Source: Paenibacillaceae bacterium
Lineage (GTDB): Bacteria > Bacillota > Bacilli > Paenibacillales > Paenibacillaceae
Direction: 5' to 3'
Length of the DNA: 64,000 bases
Assembly: GCA_004134985.1 (NCBI GenBank)
Contig: REGQ01000023.1
Coordinates: forward strand, 1-64,000
Shown here: positions 1 through 7,837 of the stretch, one piece after another
How the letters are laid out: each line of letters opens with the position of its first letter
Numbering within the stretch: the first letter of the stretch is position 1
Notes under the pieces: generated by a model
Database searches by the model: none
What the model was told of the DNA's origin: nothing
The model's input: only the letters and a program-made list of their open reading frames with translations
Position numbers and translations under genes: made by a program

Positions 1-82
1 TTGGTTTCCTTATCTATTCGACACACGAAACGGAAATCCATTCCAATATTCAAGAATCTTTAGTTAAACTTATATAGATGAG

Positions 83-679
83 TTATTTGACTATCTTTTT
101 GGTAAGGTTAATATGATCCAAGTCCGTACTGCTGTTGAAAATAAACGAAAGCACATAATTTCCGCGGATATAATCTACTTTATTTTGGACAAGCTTGCCG
201 TTATTAATGGTTTTGGATGCGCTTGGCGCTCCCCACTGCTGTTTCACCATTTTCAAGGTAATGCCACCTATATTCGTTTGCCGTTCCACATTCGTGCCAA
301 AATAGCGCAGCTCCCTGATCCGGTTCAGCTTGTAGGCAATCGCATACCCTGGATGTCCCATTTCCGCATGGTATACATCGAATGCATCAGCGTCTTCACC
401 AGGCGCTTCTGATTCGCCAATCTTCTTGATCACGTCCTGACGCGTACTGACGCCGATCGTCAATCCTTTCACTGCACCAGGGAATTGACCTTGGAGAGCG
501 GGTTTGTAAAAACTGTTCAACGTTTGCAAGGCTTGCGTCTCGGCAGTCAACGGAGCCTTGGTACTGATGGCAGCAGCTTGCACCTGCACAGCAGGACTTG
601 ATATGGTTGTGAAACCTAAAGTGACAACGGCTAATAATACAACCCGGGCTGATTTTCTAAGCAGCTGATAAATCATCAT
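83..679 (-). CDS. Secreted YjgB-like (DUF4309-type) protein
   Basis: 198 aa. An N-terminal hydrophobic stretch (about residues 8-36, ending VQAAA) looks like a cleavable signal peptide, so the protein is probably secreted. The rest resembles Bacillus YjgB / DUF4309: two helical units of the form hydrophobic-G-x-V/T...V-x-K-x-G-x-P (LTIGVSTRQDVIKKIG and ITLKMVKQQWGAP), each followed by beta strands, as in small BamE/SmpA-like folds. The start at 679 is preceded by GGAGG with 7-nt spacing. No enzymatic motif is visible and the function is unknown. The lipoprotein at 7838-8548 carries the same kind of repeat. The stretch from here to base 1 contains no readable gene. Confidence 0.75.
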   Translation of the reverse strand: MMIYQLLRKSARVVLLAVVTLGFTTISSPAVQVQAAAISTKAPLTAETQALQTLNSFYKPALQGQFPGAVKGLTIGVSTRQDVIKKIGESEAPGEDADAFDVYHAEMGHPGYAIAYKLNRIRELRYFGTNVERQTNIGGITLKMVKQQWGAPSASKTINNGKLVQNKVDYIRGNYVLSFIFNSSTDLDHINLTKKIVK

Positions 680-866
680 CTTGTTTCCTCCCTAATTGTC
701 CTGATTGTTCCTACATTAAATAGACGAATCAGACAGAACAAACGTTGCACCGTTCGCCATGTCACCATCTTCCGCCAATCCAATCATGAAATCGTGAAAG
801 TTGTCGCACTACTCAATATTACTCACCCGTTGGGCCAAGTCTCCCGCTTAACGTTGGCAAACCAAA

Positions 867-1574
867 TTACACACTGCAAACCCCGTCAGTGCAGCTATCA
901 TCACCTTTTGATCGAGCCGCCTTCTCCATTTTCCGGAATTCCTTTTCTTCATCCCAAATCAAGTTCAGAGCATTTAAAAAACTTTCCTCGGACTGAGCAC
1001 CCGAAAGGCTGTATTTGTTATTAAACACGAAGAATGGCACTCCTGAAATATTCAACTTTCTAGCCTCGGCGATGTCGGCTTTGACCGAATCTTTGTAAGC
1101 ATCGGATTCAAGCATTTCCGCTACGTCCCGTTCATTAAGCCCCGCCTCGCTGCCCAAGGAAACAAGCACGTTGTGGTCGGCAATATTCATGGATTGCGAA
1201 AGGTAAGCGCGAATGAGGCGTTCTGTTAACTCAGCTCCCTTTCCTACTTTGGCTGCAAAATGAGCCAAACGATGACCATCAAATGTATTTGCAATAATAA
1301 CGCGATCATAATTGACATCGAGTCCAGCTTCTTTTTTAATCATATTCGCTACTTGTGCTTGCTTGACTTTCATTTGCTCGACAGTCATTCCCTTTTCGCT
1401 GGCAAGTTGCTGGGTACTAATTGTTCTGTTTTCTGCATTAGGATCAAGTTGGAAACTGCGATATACTACTTCTACTTTATCCCCCATCGTAAACATGCCA
1501 AGTGCATTCTCAAGTTTTCTTTTACCTATCACACAAAAGGGACATCCAAAATCGGACCAAACATCTATTCTCAT
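867..1574 (-). CDS. DsbA-family thiol oxidoreductase (FrnE-like)
   Basis: 235 aa in the thioredoxin-fold DsbA/2-hydroxychromene-isomerase family. The N-terminal active site is C11-P-F-C14 inside the typical 'DVWSDFGCPFC' opening, and a second C-x4-C pair (C228/C233) sits at the extreme C-terminus. This CXXC plus CX4C arrangement is characteristic of FrnE-type cytoplasmic disulfide oxidoreductases implicated in oxidative stress. I chose ATG 1574 (GGGGG, 7-nt spacing) over the upstream in-frame ATG at 1604. It lies 78 nt downstream of the methyltransferase on the same strand with no terminator between, so it is probably part of the Rrf2-linked transcription unit. That operon assignment is inference. 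Confidence 0.85.
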   Translation of the reverse strand: MRIDVWSDFGCPFCVIGKRKLENALGMFTMGDKVEVVYRSFQLDPNAENRTISTQQLASEKGMTVEQMKVKQAQVANMIKKEAGLDVNYDRVIIANTFDGHRLAHFAAKVGKGAELTERLIRAYLSQSMNIADHNVLVSLGSEAGLNERDVAEMLESDAYKDSVKADIAEARKLNISGVPFFVFNNKYSLSGAQSEESFLNALNLIWDEEKEFRKMEKAARSKGDDSCTDGVCSV

Positions 1575-1652
1575 CGTCAATTCCCCCAATAATTTAGTAA
1601 CCATTCAATTTTTGATTTTTCCGGAATGAACACGCAACCTGCCTTGCCAGAC

Positions 1653-2543
1653 TCAACTCTCTCTCGTGTACATGTTCTGATCCTGCAAGTGAATCAGTAC
1701 TTTGCCAAAGCGTCCGCCCTCCTGGATGGCGACTTTTCCAGACGGATAGGCTTGCTCCAAATAGTCGGCGATGACACTCCGATTCCGCTCATCAACAGGC
1801 AGACGGTGATGGCCAAGCCAAATCATCGCTTCCTGCAACGCCGCTTCTCTGGAGACTTCCGTCGTTTTTGCTTCCCGCGTGATTAGCGTTTCGTAAGCAT
1901 AACCTTTAAGATACAGCAGATGCAGTAAATATCCCATTTCCATAAGCTTCGAATGGTAGCGCTGACCGGTGATGAGCGGCCAAATTTCATTCACCAGGCT
2001 GTGCTCCGCAGGACTTACCGGCATACTGATATAGCAGAACTTCCGAGCGCAATGAAGCAGCTTCTCCACACTATCCCAATTGTGAATGACTGGGCACATC
2101 GAAGCAAAGACGAGATCGAAGGCCTCATTCCAGCCTTTGCTCTGCACGTCAATATCTTCAAACGGCTCCGCTACAATTTTCACCTGGTCTTCGGCAAACA
2201 TTGAGATGTTTTCTTCCAATAGTTCAATCTGCGGTGGAGAGGTCTCTATGGCGGTTACAGTGGCACCTCGCTCCGCGAACGGCACCGAGAACACGCCCGA
2301 TGCGGCGCCAATATCCAGAACGGAGGCATTTTCGAATCGCACTCCTTGTCCTTCCATCCAGTTCATGATCCGTTTGGTTCGTTTTCTTCCCTCATCGCTA
2401 AACGATTGTTCGTTGAAGGTCTTGGCCTTATGGTCAAAAGATCGGGTAGGATCGATTCCATTCTTTTTCATCCTATTGATTTTCAAATCGGACTCGTCTT
2501 TCCACGCTTTTTCCCATATGGCTGCATTAAAAAAATCGTTCAT
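1653..2543 (-). CDS. Class I SAM-dependent methyltransferase
   Basis: 296 aa from ATG 2543. SAM-binding motif I (VLDIGAASG, residues 75-83), an acidic motif II (AIETSP) and a post-I loop are present, so this is a Rossmann-fold methyltransferase. The substrate cannot be read from the sequence. The open frame continues upstream to 2666 but would overlap the 3' end of the MFS gene; ATG 2543 begins a family-like N-terminus (MNDFFNAAIWEKAW). The gene lies 55 nt downstream of the exporter, implying co-transcription. A methyltransferase beside a drug-type exporter under a redox-type regulator suggests modification of a small molecule, but this is speculative. Confidence 0.8.
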   Translation of the reverse strand: MNDFFNAAIWEKAWKDESDLKINRMKKNGIDPTRSFDHKAKTFNEQSFSDEGRKRTKRIMNWMEGQGVRFENASVLDIGAASGVFSVPFAERGATVTAIETSPPQIELLEENISMFAEDQVKIVAEPFEDIDVQSKGWNEAFDLVFASMCPVIHNWDSVEKLLHCARKFCYISMPVSPAEHSLVNEIWPLITGQRYHSKLMEMGYLLHLLYLKGYAYETLITREAKTTEVSREAALQEAMIWLGHHRLPVDERNRSVIADYLEQAYPSGKVAIQEGGRFGKVLIHLQDQNMYTRES

Positions 2544-2598
2544 GATCGTTCCCACGCTTTCTTTATGATTTATGAATTTCCTAAACGAACGGTCATCT

Positions 2599-4065
2599 TC
2601 ATCCTGCCGCCTGTTCATGCTCCGTCGATTTCCCTTTACGGAGGAAGAGACCGAGTACGAGCGCAATGAGCGCGATGATAACGCCGAACCAGAACGCGTT
2701 GTTGATACCGGCTGCGAGTCCTTTGACGATTACCGCCGGAGCCTGCGGATCGCTCGCTTCGCTCAAATACTGCTTCTGTCCGCCCGACATAATACTGATG
2801 TATAGGGCAGTACCGATTGCGCCGGACACCTGCTGCAGCGTATTCAAGATCGCTGTCCCGTGCGGGTGCAGATGGCTTGGCAGTTGGTTGAGCCCCGCTG
2901 TCTGTGCGGGCATCATCACTAGCGCGATGCCAATCATCAGCGCGATGTGAACGGCGACGAGGAAGCCGGTGCTCGTCGCTTCATCGAATCGGGTGAATTG
3001 CCACAACGAGATGACGGTAACGGCCAGCCCTGGGATGACCAGAACACGAGGCCCAAACTTGTCAAACAGCTTGCCTGAGATCGGAGCCATGAACCCGTTC
3101 ACAATCCCGCCAGGAAGGAGGATCAAACCGGACTTGAATGCCGTTACCATGAGTACGCCTTGCATAAACATCGGAAGCATGATCGCCGATGAGAAAAAGG
3201 TCATCATAAGCACAAACAGCAGTACCGCAACAAGCGCAAATGTCGGATACCGAAACGCACGTAGATCCATGACAGGCTGCTTTAACAATAGCTGCCTCCA
3301 GACGAACAGCAACAAGGAAACACCGCCGGCGGCGATTGTCCAGATGACTTCCGGTTCCGACCAACCATGTTCGCCCGCACTGCTGAACCCATAGACGATG
3401 CCGCCAAAGCCGATCGTCGACAACACGATAGATAAGAAGTCCACTCGCGGTTTGGTGACTTCCGACACATTCTTCAGAACAGCGGCTCCTATAATAATAG
3501 AGAGCAACGCAAATGGTATTACAAGGTAAAACAGCCAGCGCCATGAAAGCCCGTCAACGACTAAACCCGATATAGTCGGGCCAATCGCCGGCGCAAACAT
3601 GACGACGAGCCCTAACATCCCCATTGCGCCTCCCCGCTTTTCCGGCGGATAAATGGTCATGATTACGTTCATTACAAGCGGCAGCAGCATGCCGGTTCCT
3701 ATCGCTTGAACAATCCGCCCGACCAGCAGCAACCCGAAATCCGGTGCCACCGCTGAGGTCACCGTACCGACGAAAAACAGACTCATCGCCGACAGAAATA
3801 TTTGCCGGGTCGTGAACCATTGCTGCAGAATTGCCGTCACCGGAACAAGCACGCCAACGACGAGCATGTAGGCGGTGGAAAGCCACTGGCCAGTTGCCGC
3901 AGACACGCCAAACGATTTCATTAATTCGGGAAGGGCATTGCCCATTAGCGTCTCGTTCAAAGCGGCGACGAACAGGCCGATAATCAGGGCAAACATGATC
4001 GGACCACGCTTGATGTTTTTTAAATCGATTGATGCCGATGTTGCATTTGTACTTGATACATTCAT
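2599..4065 (-). CDS. MFS drug exporter, DHA2 (EmrB/QacA/LmrB) family
   Basis: 488 aa with about 14 hydrophobic segments, the usual size and topology of DHA2 proton-driven multidrug exporters in the plasma membrane. Family marks include the N-terminal helix with LNETLMGNALP, 'GRIVQAIGTGMLLPLVM', and a motif-C-like 'APAIGPTISG'. It is close in style to Bacillus LmrB/MdeP-type proteins, but the substrate cannot be predicted. Start ATG 4065 has GGAG upstream (gttcactcct on the plus strand). Two copies of a 23-bp inverted repeat shared with the Rrf2 promoter lie 100-180 nt upstream, suggesting direct control by the neighbouring Rrf2 protein. Methyltransferase and DsbA genes follow on the same strand. 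Confidence 0.92.
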   Translation of the reverse strand: MNVSSTNATSASIDLKNIKRGPIMFALIIGLFVAALNETLMGNALPELMKSFGVSAATGQWLSTAYMLVVGVLVPVTAILQQWFTTRQIFLSAMSLFFVGTVTSAVAPDFGLLLVGRIVQAIGTGMLLPLVMNVIMTIYPPEKRGGAMGMLGLVVMFAPAIGPTISGLVVDGLSWRWLFYLVIPFALLSIIIGAAVLKNVSEVTKPRVDFLSIVLSTIGFGGIVYGFSSAGEHGWSEPEVIWTIAAGGVSLLLFVWRQLLLKQPVMDLRAFRYPTFALVAVLLFVLMMTFFSSAIMLPMFMQGVLMVTAFKSGLILLPGGIVNGFMAPISGKLFDKFGPRVLVIPGLAVTVISLWQFTRFDEATSTGFLVAVHIALMIGIALVMMPAQTAGLNQLPSHLHPHGTAILNTLQQVSGAIGTALYISIMSGGQKQYLSEASDPQAPAVIVKGLAAGINNAFWFGVIIALIALVLGLFLRKGKSTEHEQAAG

Positions 4066-4166
4066 AATTTAGTTCACTCCTGATTTTTAATAGAGGCGGC
4101 AGCGATAGACAACCCTTCCAGGCCACCACCAATAGCCGCGCAATAATTTCATCGTCATAAAAACCT

Positions 4167-4189
4167 TAAAAGATCCGAAATATCCGTAA
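4167..4189 (-). promoter_or_regulatory. Candidate Rrf2 operator, copy A
   Basis: On the minus strand this reads TTACGGA-N9-TCTTTTA, a degenerate copy of the inverted repeat seen at 4221-4243 and 4781-4803. It lies in the leader/promoter region of the MFS gene, 102 nt upstream of its start. The spacer (TATTTCGGA) closely matches the spacer of the other copies. Binding by the adjacent Rrf2 protein is inferred from sharing and position only. Confidence 0.5.
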
Positions 4190-4220
4190 TTAAAATAAAA
4201 AAATATCATATTACAAACCT

Positions 4221-4243
4221 TTACGGACCCAAGATGTCCATAA
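4221..4243 (-). promoter_or_regulatory. Candidate Rrf2 operator, copy B
   Basis: Plus strand TTACGGA-N9-TCCATAA: an inverted repeat with 6 of 7 arm positions complementary, between the Rrf2 gene and the MFS gene. Together with copy A it brackets an AT-rich stretch where the MFS promoter would lie. Confidence 0.55.
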
Positions 4244-4262
4244 TTAAAGCGCAAGAAGTATA

Positions 4263-4748
4263 TCACTTCTTGTTTCTTTCATGATGACAACGTTTGGAAG
4301 CCTTATCCAGTACGGACTGGATCGTTTGCTCTCGCAAGTATTGGTGCAGATGCTGTTCAGCGCCGTCCATCACCTTCTCAACCCAACATTCGCTATTTCT
4401 TTGGTGTTCCCGATCACAGGCTGCAGCCTCCTCTTCAGCTAACAAGCGATGCTGCCGCGAATTCGAGTTCGAGCATTCGAACATCTGCTGTCTTCCTTCA
4501 ATCACTTGAATAACATCAAGAAATGTAATCTGTTCGGCTGACCGCGCGAGCTCGTAACCACCGTTCGCCCCGGGCACAGCACGCACGATTCCATCCTGCC
4601 TTAGCTTGGACATGATCTTGGATAAATAGCTTTCTGAAACGCCAAGTGTCGCGGACAATTCCTTGATTCCAACGTTGTTTCTACACTTCGCGTGAGCCAG
4701 ATGAAGTAAAGCGTGCAGGCCGTAATCTGTACTTTTAGAGTACTGCAT
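4263..4748 (-). CDS. Rrf2-family transcriptional regulator
   Basis: 161 aa from ATG 4748, which has a strong GGGAGGTGG site upstream; the longer open frame upstream would run through the operator. Residues 1-80 are a winged helix of Rrf2 type (opening 'MQYSKSTDYGLHALLHLA', then ELSATLGVSESYLSKIMSKLRQ and PGANGGYEL). Cys92, Cys111 and Cys121 could ligate an Fe-S cluster or act as thiol switches, as in IscR/NsrR, although the 18- and 9-residue gaps are wider than the usual C-x5/8-C-x5/8-C. It probably represses itself and the MFS-methyltransferase-DsbA group through the three inverted repeats. The signal (NO, redox or electrophile) is not readable. Confidence 0.9.
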   Translation of the reverse strand: MQYSKSTDYGLHALLHLAHAKCRNNVGIKELSATLGVSESYLSKIMSKLRQDGIVRAVPGANGGYELARSAEQITFLDVIQVIEGRQQMFECSNSNSRQHRLLAEEEAAACDREHQRNSECWVEKVMDGAEQHLHQYLREQTIQSVLDKASKRCHHERNKK

Positions 4749-4780
4749 GTTTTCCACCTCCCTTTCTGATAATGTCTTTA

Positions 4781-4803
4781 TTATAGAGCCGCAATATCTA
4801 TAA
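4781..4803 (-). promoter_or_regulatory. Candidate Rrf2 operator, copy C (autoregulatory)
   Basis: TTATAGA-N9-TCTATAA, perfect 7-bp arms, 33 nt upstream of the Rrf2 start codon. It is the best-conserved of the three copies and implies autorepression. Confidence 0.6.
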
Positions 4804-4842
4804 TAATCGATTTGATTCCACTTTGCAATGAAAAAAAGAAAA

Positions 4843-4866
4843 AGGAGCTGCAAGCGAGCAGCTCCT
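4843..4866 (-). terminator. Rho-independent terminator (minus strand)
   Basis: 9-bp perfect stem AGGAGCTGC/GCAGCTCCT with a 6-nt loop, followed on the minus strand by TTTTTCTTTTTTT. It ends transcription coming from the tRNA-Leu side and insulates the Rrf2 promoter. Confidence 0.85.
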
Positions 4867-5049
4867 ACACTATTGTATGTTCCGCTCAAGATTCTACTTC
4901 AACTTACTCGTGTCTTCGGCATATTGCCGCAGAATCCAACCGCATTGACCGCAAATGAAAAAAATATGGTATAAATGAAATGAGTTATGAGGAATCAAGT
5001 TGTATCGCTCTCATTGAAGTAATGAGACCGTAGGAGGATAAAAACAAGA
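4867..5049. other. Gene-free spacer with an orphan promoter-like site
   Basis: No credible gene. On the plus strand there is TTGACC (4945-4950), a 19-nt gap and TATAAA (4970-4975), then a good Shine-Dalgarno AGGAGG about 60 nt further on, but no start codon or open frame follows it. It may be the leftover front end of a lost plus-strand gene. Confidence 0.35.
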
Positions 5050-5169
5050 TTATTTCAGCTGATAGCGAGAAATCTTATTTTCCCTCCAAAAATGAACAAT
5101 GATACTGTTGTTTCTGTAATCCAGAATGTTTCCTTTGATTCCGGGATTGAATTCGTATAATTTAGCCAA
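5050..5169 (-). pseudogene. Short coding-like remnant (39 codons)
   Basis: A minus-strand frame from a TTG at 5169 to TAA at 5050 encodes 39 residues with protein-like composition (LAKLYEFNPGIKGNILDYR, then NNSIIVHFWRENKISRYQLK). An in-frame TAG lies two codons upstream of the TTG, and the AGGT before it is a weak ribosome site. I do not recognise a family. It could be the 3' end of a decayed gene or chance. The rest of the stretch up to the tRNA (5170-5439) shows nothing else. Confidence 0.25.
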
Positions 5170-5439
5170 GGTGACCTAAAAATCAGTGCTTGACGAGACT
5201 CCGCTGTGCTGTTGCCGGTTCGCAGGCTGTTTCCATTCGCCATTCAAAGCCAGATTTCTCATGCTAATTTTCAAAAGGTGCAAATCCAGCTTTGAAAAGC
5301 GACCATTTCGTTTTTCCAACCTCCCTGCAACCCATCGCTGCCCTTTCTCGCAGTAGCAAGCACTGATTTTGGTTTTGAACCATAAAAAAAGTCCGTATAT
5401 CGCTACAAGAGCAATATTACGAACTGTAAGTTTAAGGTA

Positions 5440-5526
5440 TGGTGCGGTCAAGAGGACTCGAACCTCCACGTCATTGCTGACACTAGAACCTGAATCTAGC
5501 GCGTCTGCCAATTCCGCCATGACCGC
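5440..5526 (-). tRNA. tRNA-Leu (CAG anticodon)
   Basis: 87-nt type II tRNA on the minus strand. The acceptor stem GCGGTCA/TGACCGC, discriminator A and an encoded CCA are visible. The anticodon arm CTAGA-TTCAGGT-TCTAG presents CAG, which reads CUG leucine codons. A long variable arm (TGTCAGCAATGACGT region) and the T-arm GGTTCGAGTCC complete the leucine-type architecture. Confidence 0.95.
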
Positions 5527-5686
5527 AAATGCTTTATAATGCGGTGATCATTTAAATGATCACTGCGACTACGTTTTTTATATTAGCATGCCCCACAACC
5601 TTAAGTCAAGCTTTGCCAATCCTTCAATCCAAAGTTCCAATTTTCCGAATTTTTCATACAATTCAATTCACTCCAGCGGTCAGCAA

Positions 5687-5968
5687 TTATGCTGTATACA
5701 GAAGATCTTCCATCATCGTCAGCAAGCGGTGTTTCATATGGCCTAGCTTGCTAATAGCTGTCTCCAGCCAGACATCATGATGCGTCATCCATTTCGATTG
5801 CGCAATAATCAAATGCGTATCATCCATTTGCAGAATTTCATCTGCATGGTTTAGATCCCGGTCATAGATACGTACCCGATAGAGCAAATCGCCAGTCACT
5901 TTAAGCAGCTGCTCAAAATGCAGCATCATTTTACCATTGTAATTTGTATGTTGTATAACGTTATCCAT
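5687..5968 (-). CDS. Hypothetical protein, 93 aa
   Basis: Not recognised. ATG 5968 follows AGAGAGGTTGAGAG, a fair ribosome site; the longer frame to 6019 has no better site. The product is soluble, mixed alpha/beta in character, with many Met and His residues (MMLHFEQLL, WMTHHDVWLETAISKLGHMKHRLLTMMEDLL). The C-terminal half is predicted helical. No signal peptide or membrane segment. Isolated gene between the tRNA and a bidirectional terminator. Confidence 0.6.
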   Translation of the reverse strand: MDNVIQHTNYNGKMMLHFEQLLKVTGDLLYRVRIYDRDLNHADEILQMDDTHLIIAQSKWMTHHDVWLETAISKLGHMKHRLLTMMEDLLYTA

Positions 5969-6243
5969 TCTCTCAACCTCTCTATCTATCATTATTTTCA
6001 TCCTGGGGAAATTTATCAATACAGCTACAGTATATGCGAAGGGGTGTAAATTATGTTACCCTATATTTTCATTTCCCAAACAATCAGCTTCTATTCACGC
6101 TCAAGACAACTTACTATCGGTTGCGGGCCATTTCTGTGAAAAGCATAGTATTTCTAGCAACGTACTATTAATAATATCATAATTTTCAAACTATTCATAG
6201 TATTTGTACTTTTTATCGCTGTTCATACATTTATTAACAAACA
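5969..6243. other. AT-rich intergenic region
   Basis: No gene seen. The decamer CATAGTATTT occurs twice (6144-6153 and 6196-6205), and a related GTACTATTAATA lies between them, so this is probably the promoter region of the 93-aa gene. No clear -35/-10 pair could be assigned. Confidence 0.4.
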
Positions 6244-6269
6244 AAAACGGACTCCGCAGAGTCCGTTTT
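6244..6269 (-). terminator. Terminator, likely bidirectional
   Basis: AAAACGGACTC-CGCA-GAGTCCGTTTT: an 11-bp stem with flanking A and T tracts. On the minus strand it follows the 69-aa gene by 20 nt and is followed by a T-rich tract. Confidence 0.9.
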
Positions 6270-6288
6270 GTTTGTCGTATCGCTTCGG

Positions 6289-6498
6289 CTAATTGCTTGC
6301 TTCCCCGCCATCAGCCGGTTCGTAACGATAGGCCCGATTTAATTTAACTATTCTCCGGTTTCGCTTGCGCACCATAACATGCGTATCATCCCAGGCAACG
6401 ATTATTCCCGCCACATCATTGCTCTCATGCTCGTCTCTTCTGACACGAATCGCCGTGCCATTAAGCCGGTACTGATCCAATTGTTCTTCGGTAATCAT
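6289..6498 (-). CDS. Hypothetical protein, 69 aa (small beta-barrel-like)
   Basis: Not recognised. Start ATG 6498 has AGAGGAG 9 nt upstream; the frame stays open to 6567 but without a better site. The sequence alternates charged and hydrophobic residues (GTAIRVRRDE, VAGIIVAWDDTHVMVRKRNRRIVKLNRAYRYEP), suggesting a small SH3/OB-like barrel, possibly nucleic-acid binding given the R/K-rich C-terminal half. That fold suggestion is inference. A stem-loop lies in its leader at 6522-6555. Confidence 0.6.
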   Translation of the reverse strand: MITEEQLDQYRLNGTAIRVRRDEHESNDVAGIIVAWDDTHVMVRKRNRRIVKLNRAYRYEPADGGEASN

Positions 6499-6521
6499 TG
6501 TTGTACTCCTCTCTACAACAA

Positions 6522-6555
6522 AGAGACCTACCCGTGACTCTCTGATAAGGTCTCT
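6522..6555 (-). promoter_or_regulatory. Leader stem-loop upstream of the 69-aa gene
   Basis: AGAGACCT and AGGTCTCT, perfect 8-bp inverted arms separated by 18 nt, ending 24 nt before the start codon. No T tract, so it is not a terminator. It may be an mRNA structure or protein site. Confidence 0.4.
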
Positions 6556-6610
6556 GAGCTGTTCCATGCATGATGCCGCAGACTAACAAGATTGCACGTT
6601 TGCTGCCTGA

Positions 6611-6943
6611 TTAACCGACATGCTCCTGCTCTTTGGAGTCATTCGTCTCATACCAATCGTCCAAAACACGTGAGGACATGACACGGCTTCCAATATAAGC
6701 AACCTGACGTTCCGAAAATTGCGGCTGCCATTCCACGTTCAACTGCTCGCACAGTTTGACCACTGTTAATAATTCAGACCAAGCGACATAGCGTTTGTAC
6801 CAAAAAAATTGCGGATGCTCGATCATATAGGGATAAAGATCATCAAACTCGGTATGCTTGCAATCCAGCGCGCGCTCGAAATGCGTTTTGGCATCGGACA
6901 ACTTTGTTTCAAAAAATTCTGCGGAAATTTCTAAATTCTCCAT
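6611..6943 (-). CDS. Hypothetical protein, 110 aa
   Basis: Not recognised. The start ATG 6943 is preceded by GGGGAGGCAGAAGGAT. The product is acidic, soluble and mostly helical, rich in aromatic residues (HPQFFWYKRYVAWSELL). No signal peptide, membrane segment or known motif. It lies in the same direction as the 69-aa gene with 112 nt between them, so the two may be co-transcribed. Confidence 0.6.
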   Translation of the reverse strand: MENLEISAEFFETKLSDAKTHFERALDCKHTEFDDLYPYMIEHPQFFWYKRYVAWSELLTVVKLCEQLNVEWQPQFSERQVAYIGSRVMSSRVLDDWYETNDSKEQEHVG

Positions 6944-7089
6944 ATCCTTCTGCCTCCCCTCAGCAACTCATCTTATTATAAAGTAAATTAACGCTGGAGA
7001 AAAGAGAAGGATGAAATTGTATGAAGCCCCAATTGCATGCTCCCCTTCCGCCTTGAACAATCTGCTGCTGGCCAAGGCGCTGCCTTTCA

Positions 7090-7659
7090 CTATTCGAACG
7101 TAATTTTGCCGCCTTCCAACGAGGCGATCTTCACAAGGGATTCCACACGAAGCCCCTGTTCCCGCAACGTTCTTCCCCCTGCTTGAAAAGATTTCTCCAC
7201 AGCGATGCCAAGTCCAACAAGCTCGGCTCCCGAACGCTCAATAATTTTGACAAGCCCGCGCGCTGCATCGCCATTGGCGATAATATCATCGATGAACAGT
7301 ACCCGGTCATCGGGTTTCAGATATTGGCGGGAAACCATGATGTCTGTCACAATGCCTTTTGTAAAAGAAGGCACCCTCTCGCAAAGCGCATCCGGTTCGG
7401 CGATCAGCGTTTTTTTGCGGCGGGCAAACAATAGCGGCACGTTCAACAACAGCGCAGCTGCGAAAGCAATCGGAATACCCGATGATTCCACGGTTACCAC
7501 CTTAGTAATTCGTTCTCCTTCATATCGGCGGGCAAACTCCCTGCCCATTTCCATCGTTAGCTCCGGTTCTACCTGATGATTCAACAGGCCATCCAGTTTT
7601 AAAACATCGTTCGAAACAATTGACCCTTCACGCAAAATACGCTCTTTTAGCAGTTCCAT
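7090..7659 (-). CDS. xpt: Xanthine phosphoribosyltransferase
   Basis: 189 aa, close to the ~194 aa of Bacillus Xpt. It converts xanthine and PRPP to XMP in purine salvage in the cytoplasm. The PRPP-binding loop VLFIDDIIANGDAA (about residues 120-133) and the N-terminal 'MELLKERILREG' opening are typical of the family. In B. subtilis xpt has a guanine riboswitch; I looked at the 100 nt upstream here and saw no purine aptamer, and there is no adjacent xanthine permease gene. Stand-alone gene on the minus strand, divergent from the lipoprotein gene. Confidence 0.93.
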   Translation of the reverse strand: MELLKERILREGSIVSNDVLKLDGLLNHQVEPELTMEMGREFARRYEGERITKVVTVESSGIPIAFAAALLLNVPLLFARRKKTLIAEPDALCERVPSFTKGIVTDIMVSRQYLKPDDRVLFIDDIIANGDAARGLVKIIERSGAELVGLGIAVEKSFQAGGRTLREQGLRVESLVKIASLEGGKITFE

Positions 7660-7837
7660 CTTTTTTCACATTCCCTTCAGATAACCCTGTCGATATTACT
7701 CATGTTCTTTTACAAATCTTTTAGTTATACTACATTTTAAAAATAAATGGCTCTTCGTGCAACTTTTTTCCAACATTAAGAGTCTTAATTACATAAGAGC
7801 CGGACAGACCGCTTCTCTTCCAGGAGGTGCACTACAT

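Noticed and set aside
7660-7757. Possible purine riboswitch upstream of xpt
   Set aside because: None of the conserved aptamer bases of the guanine riboswitch are present in the 100-nt leader.
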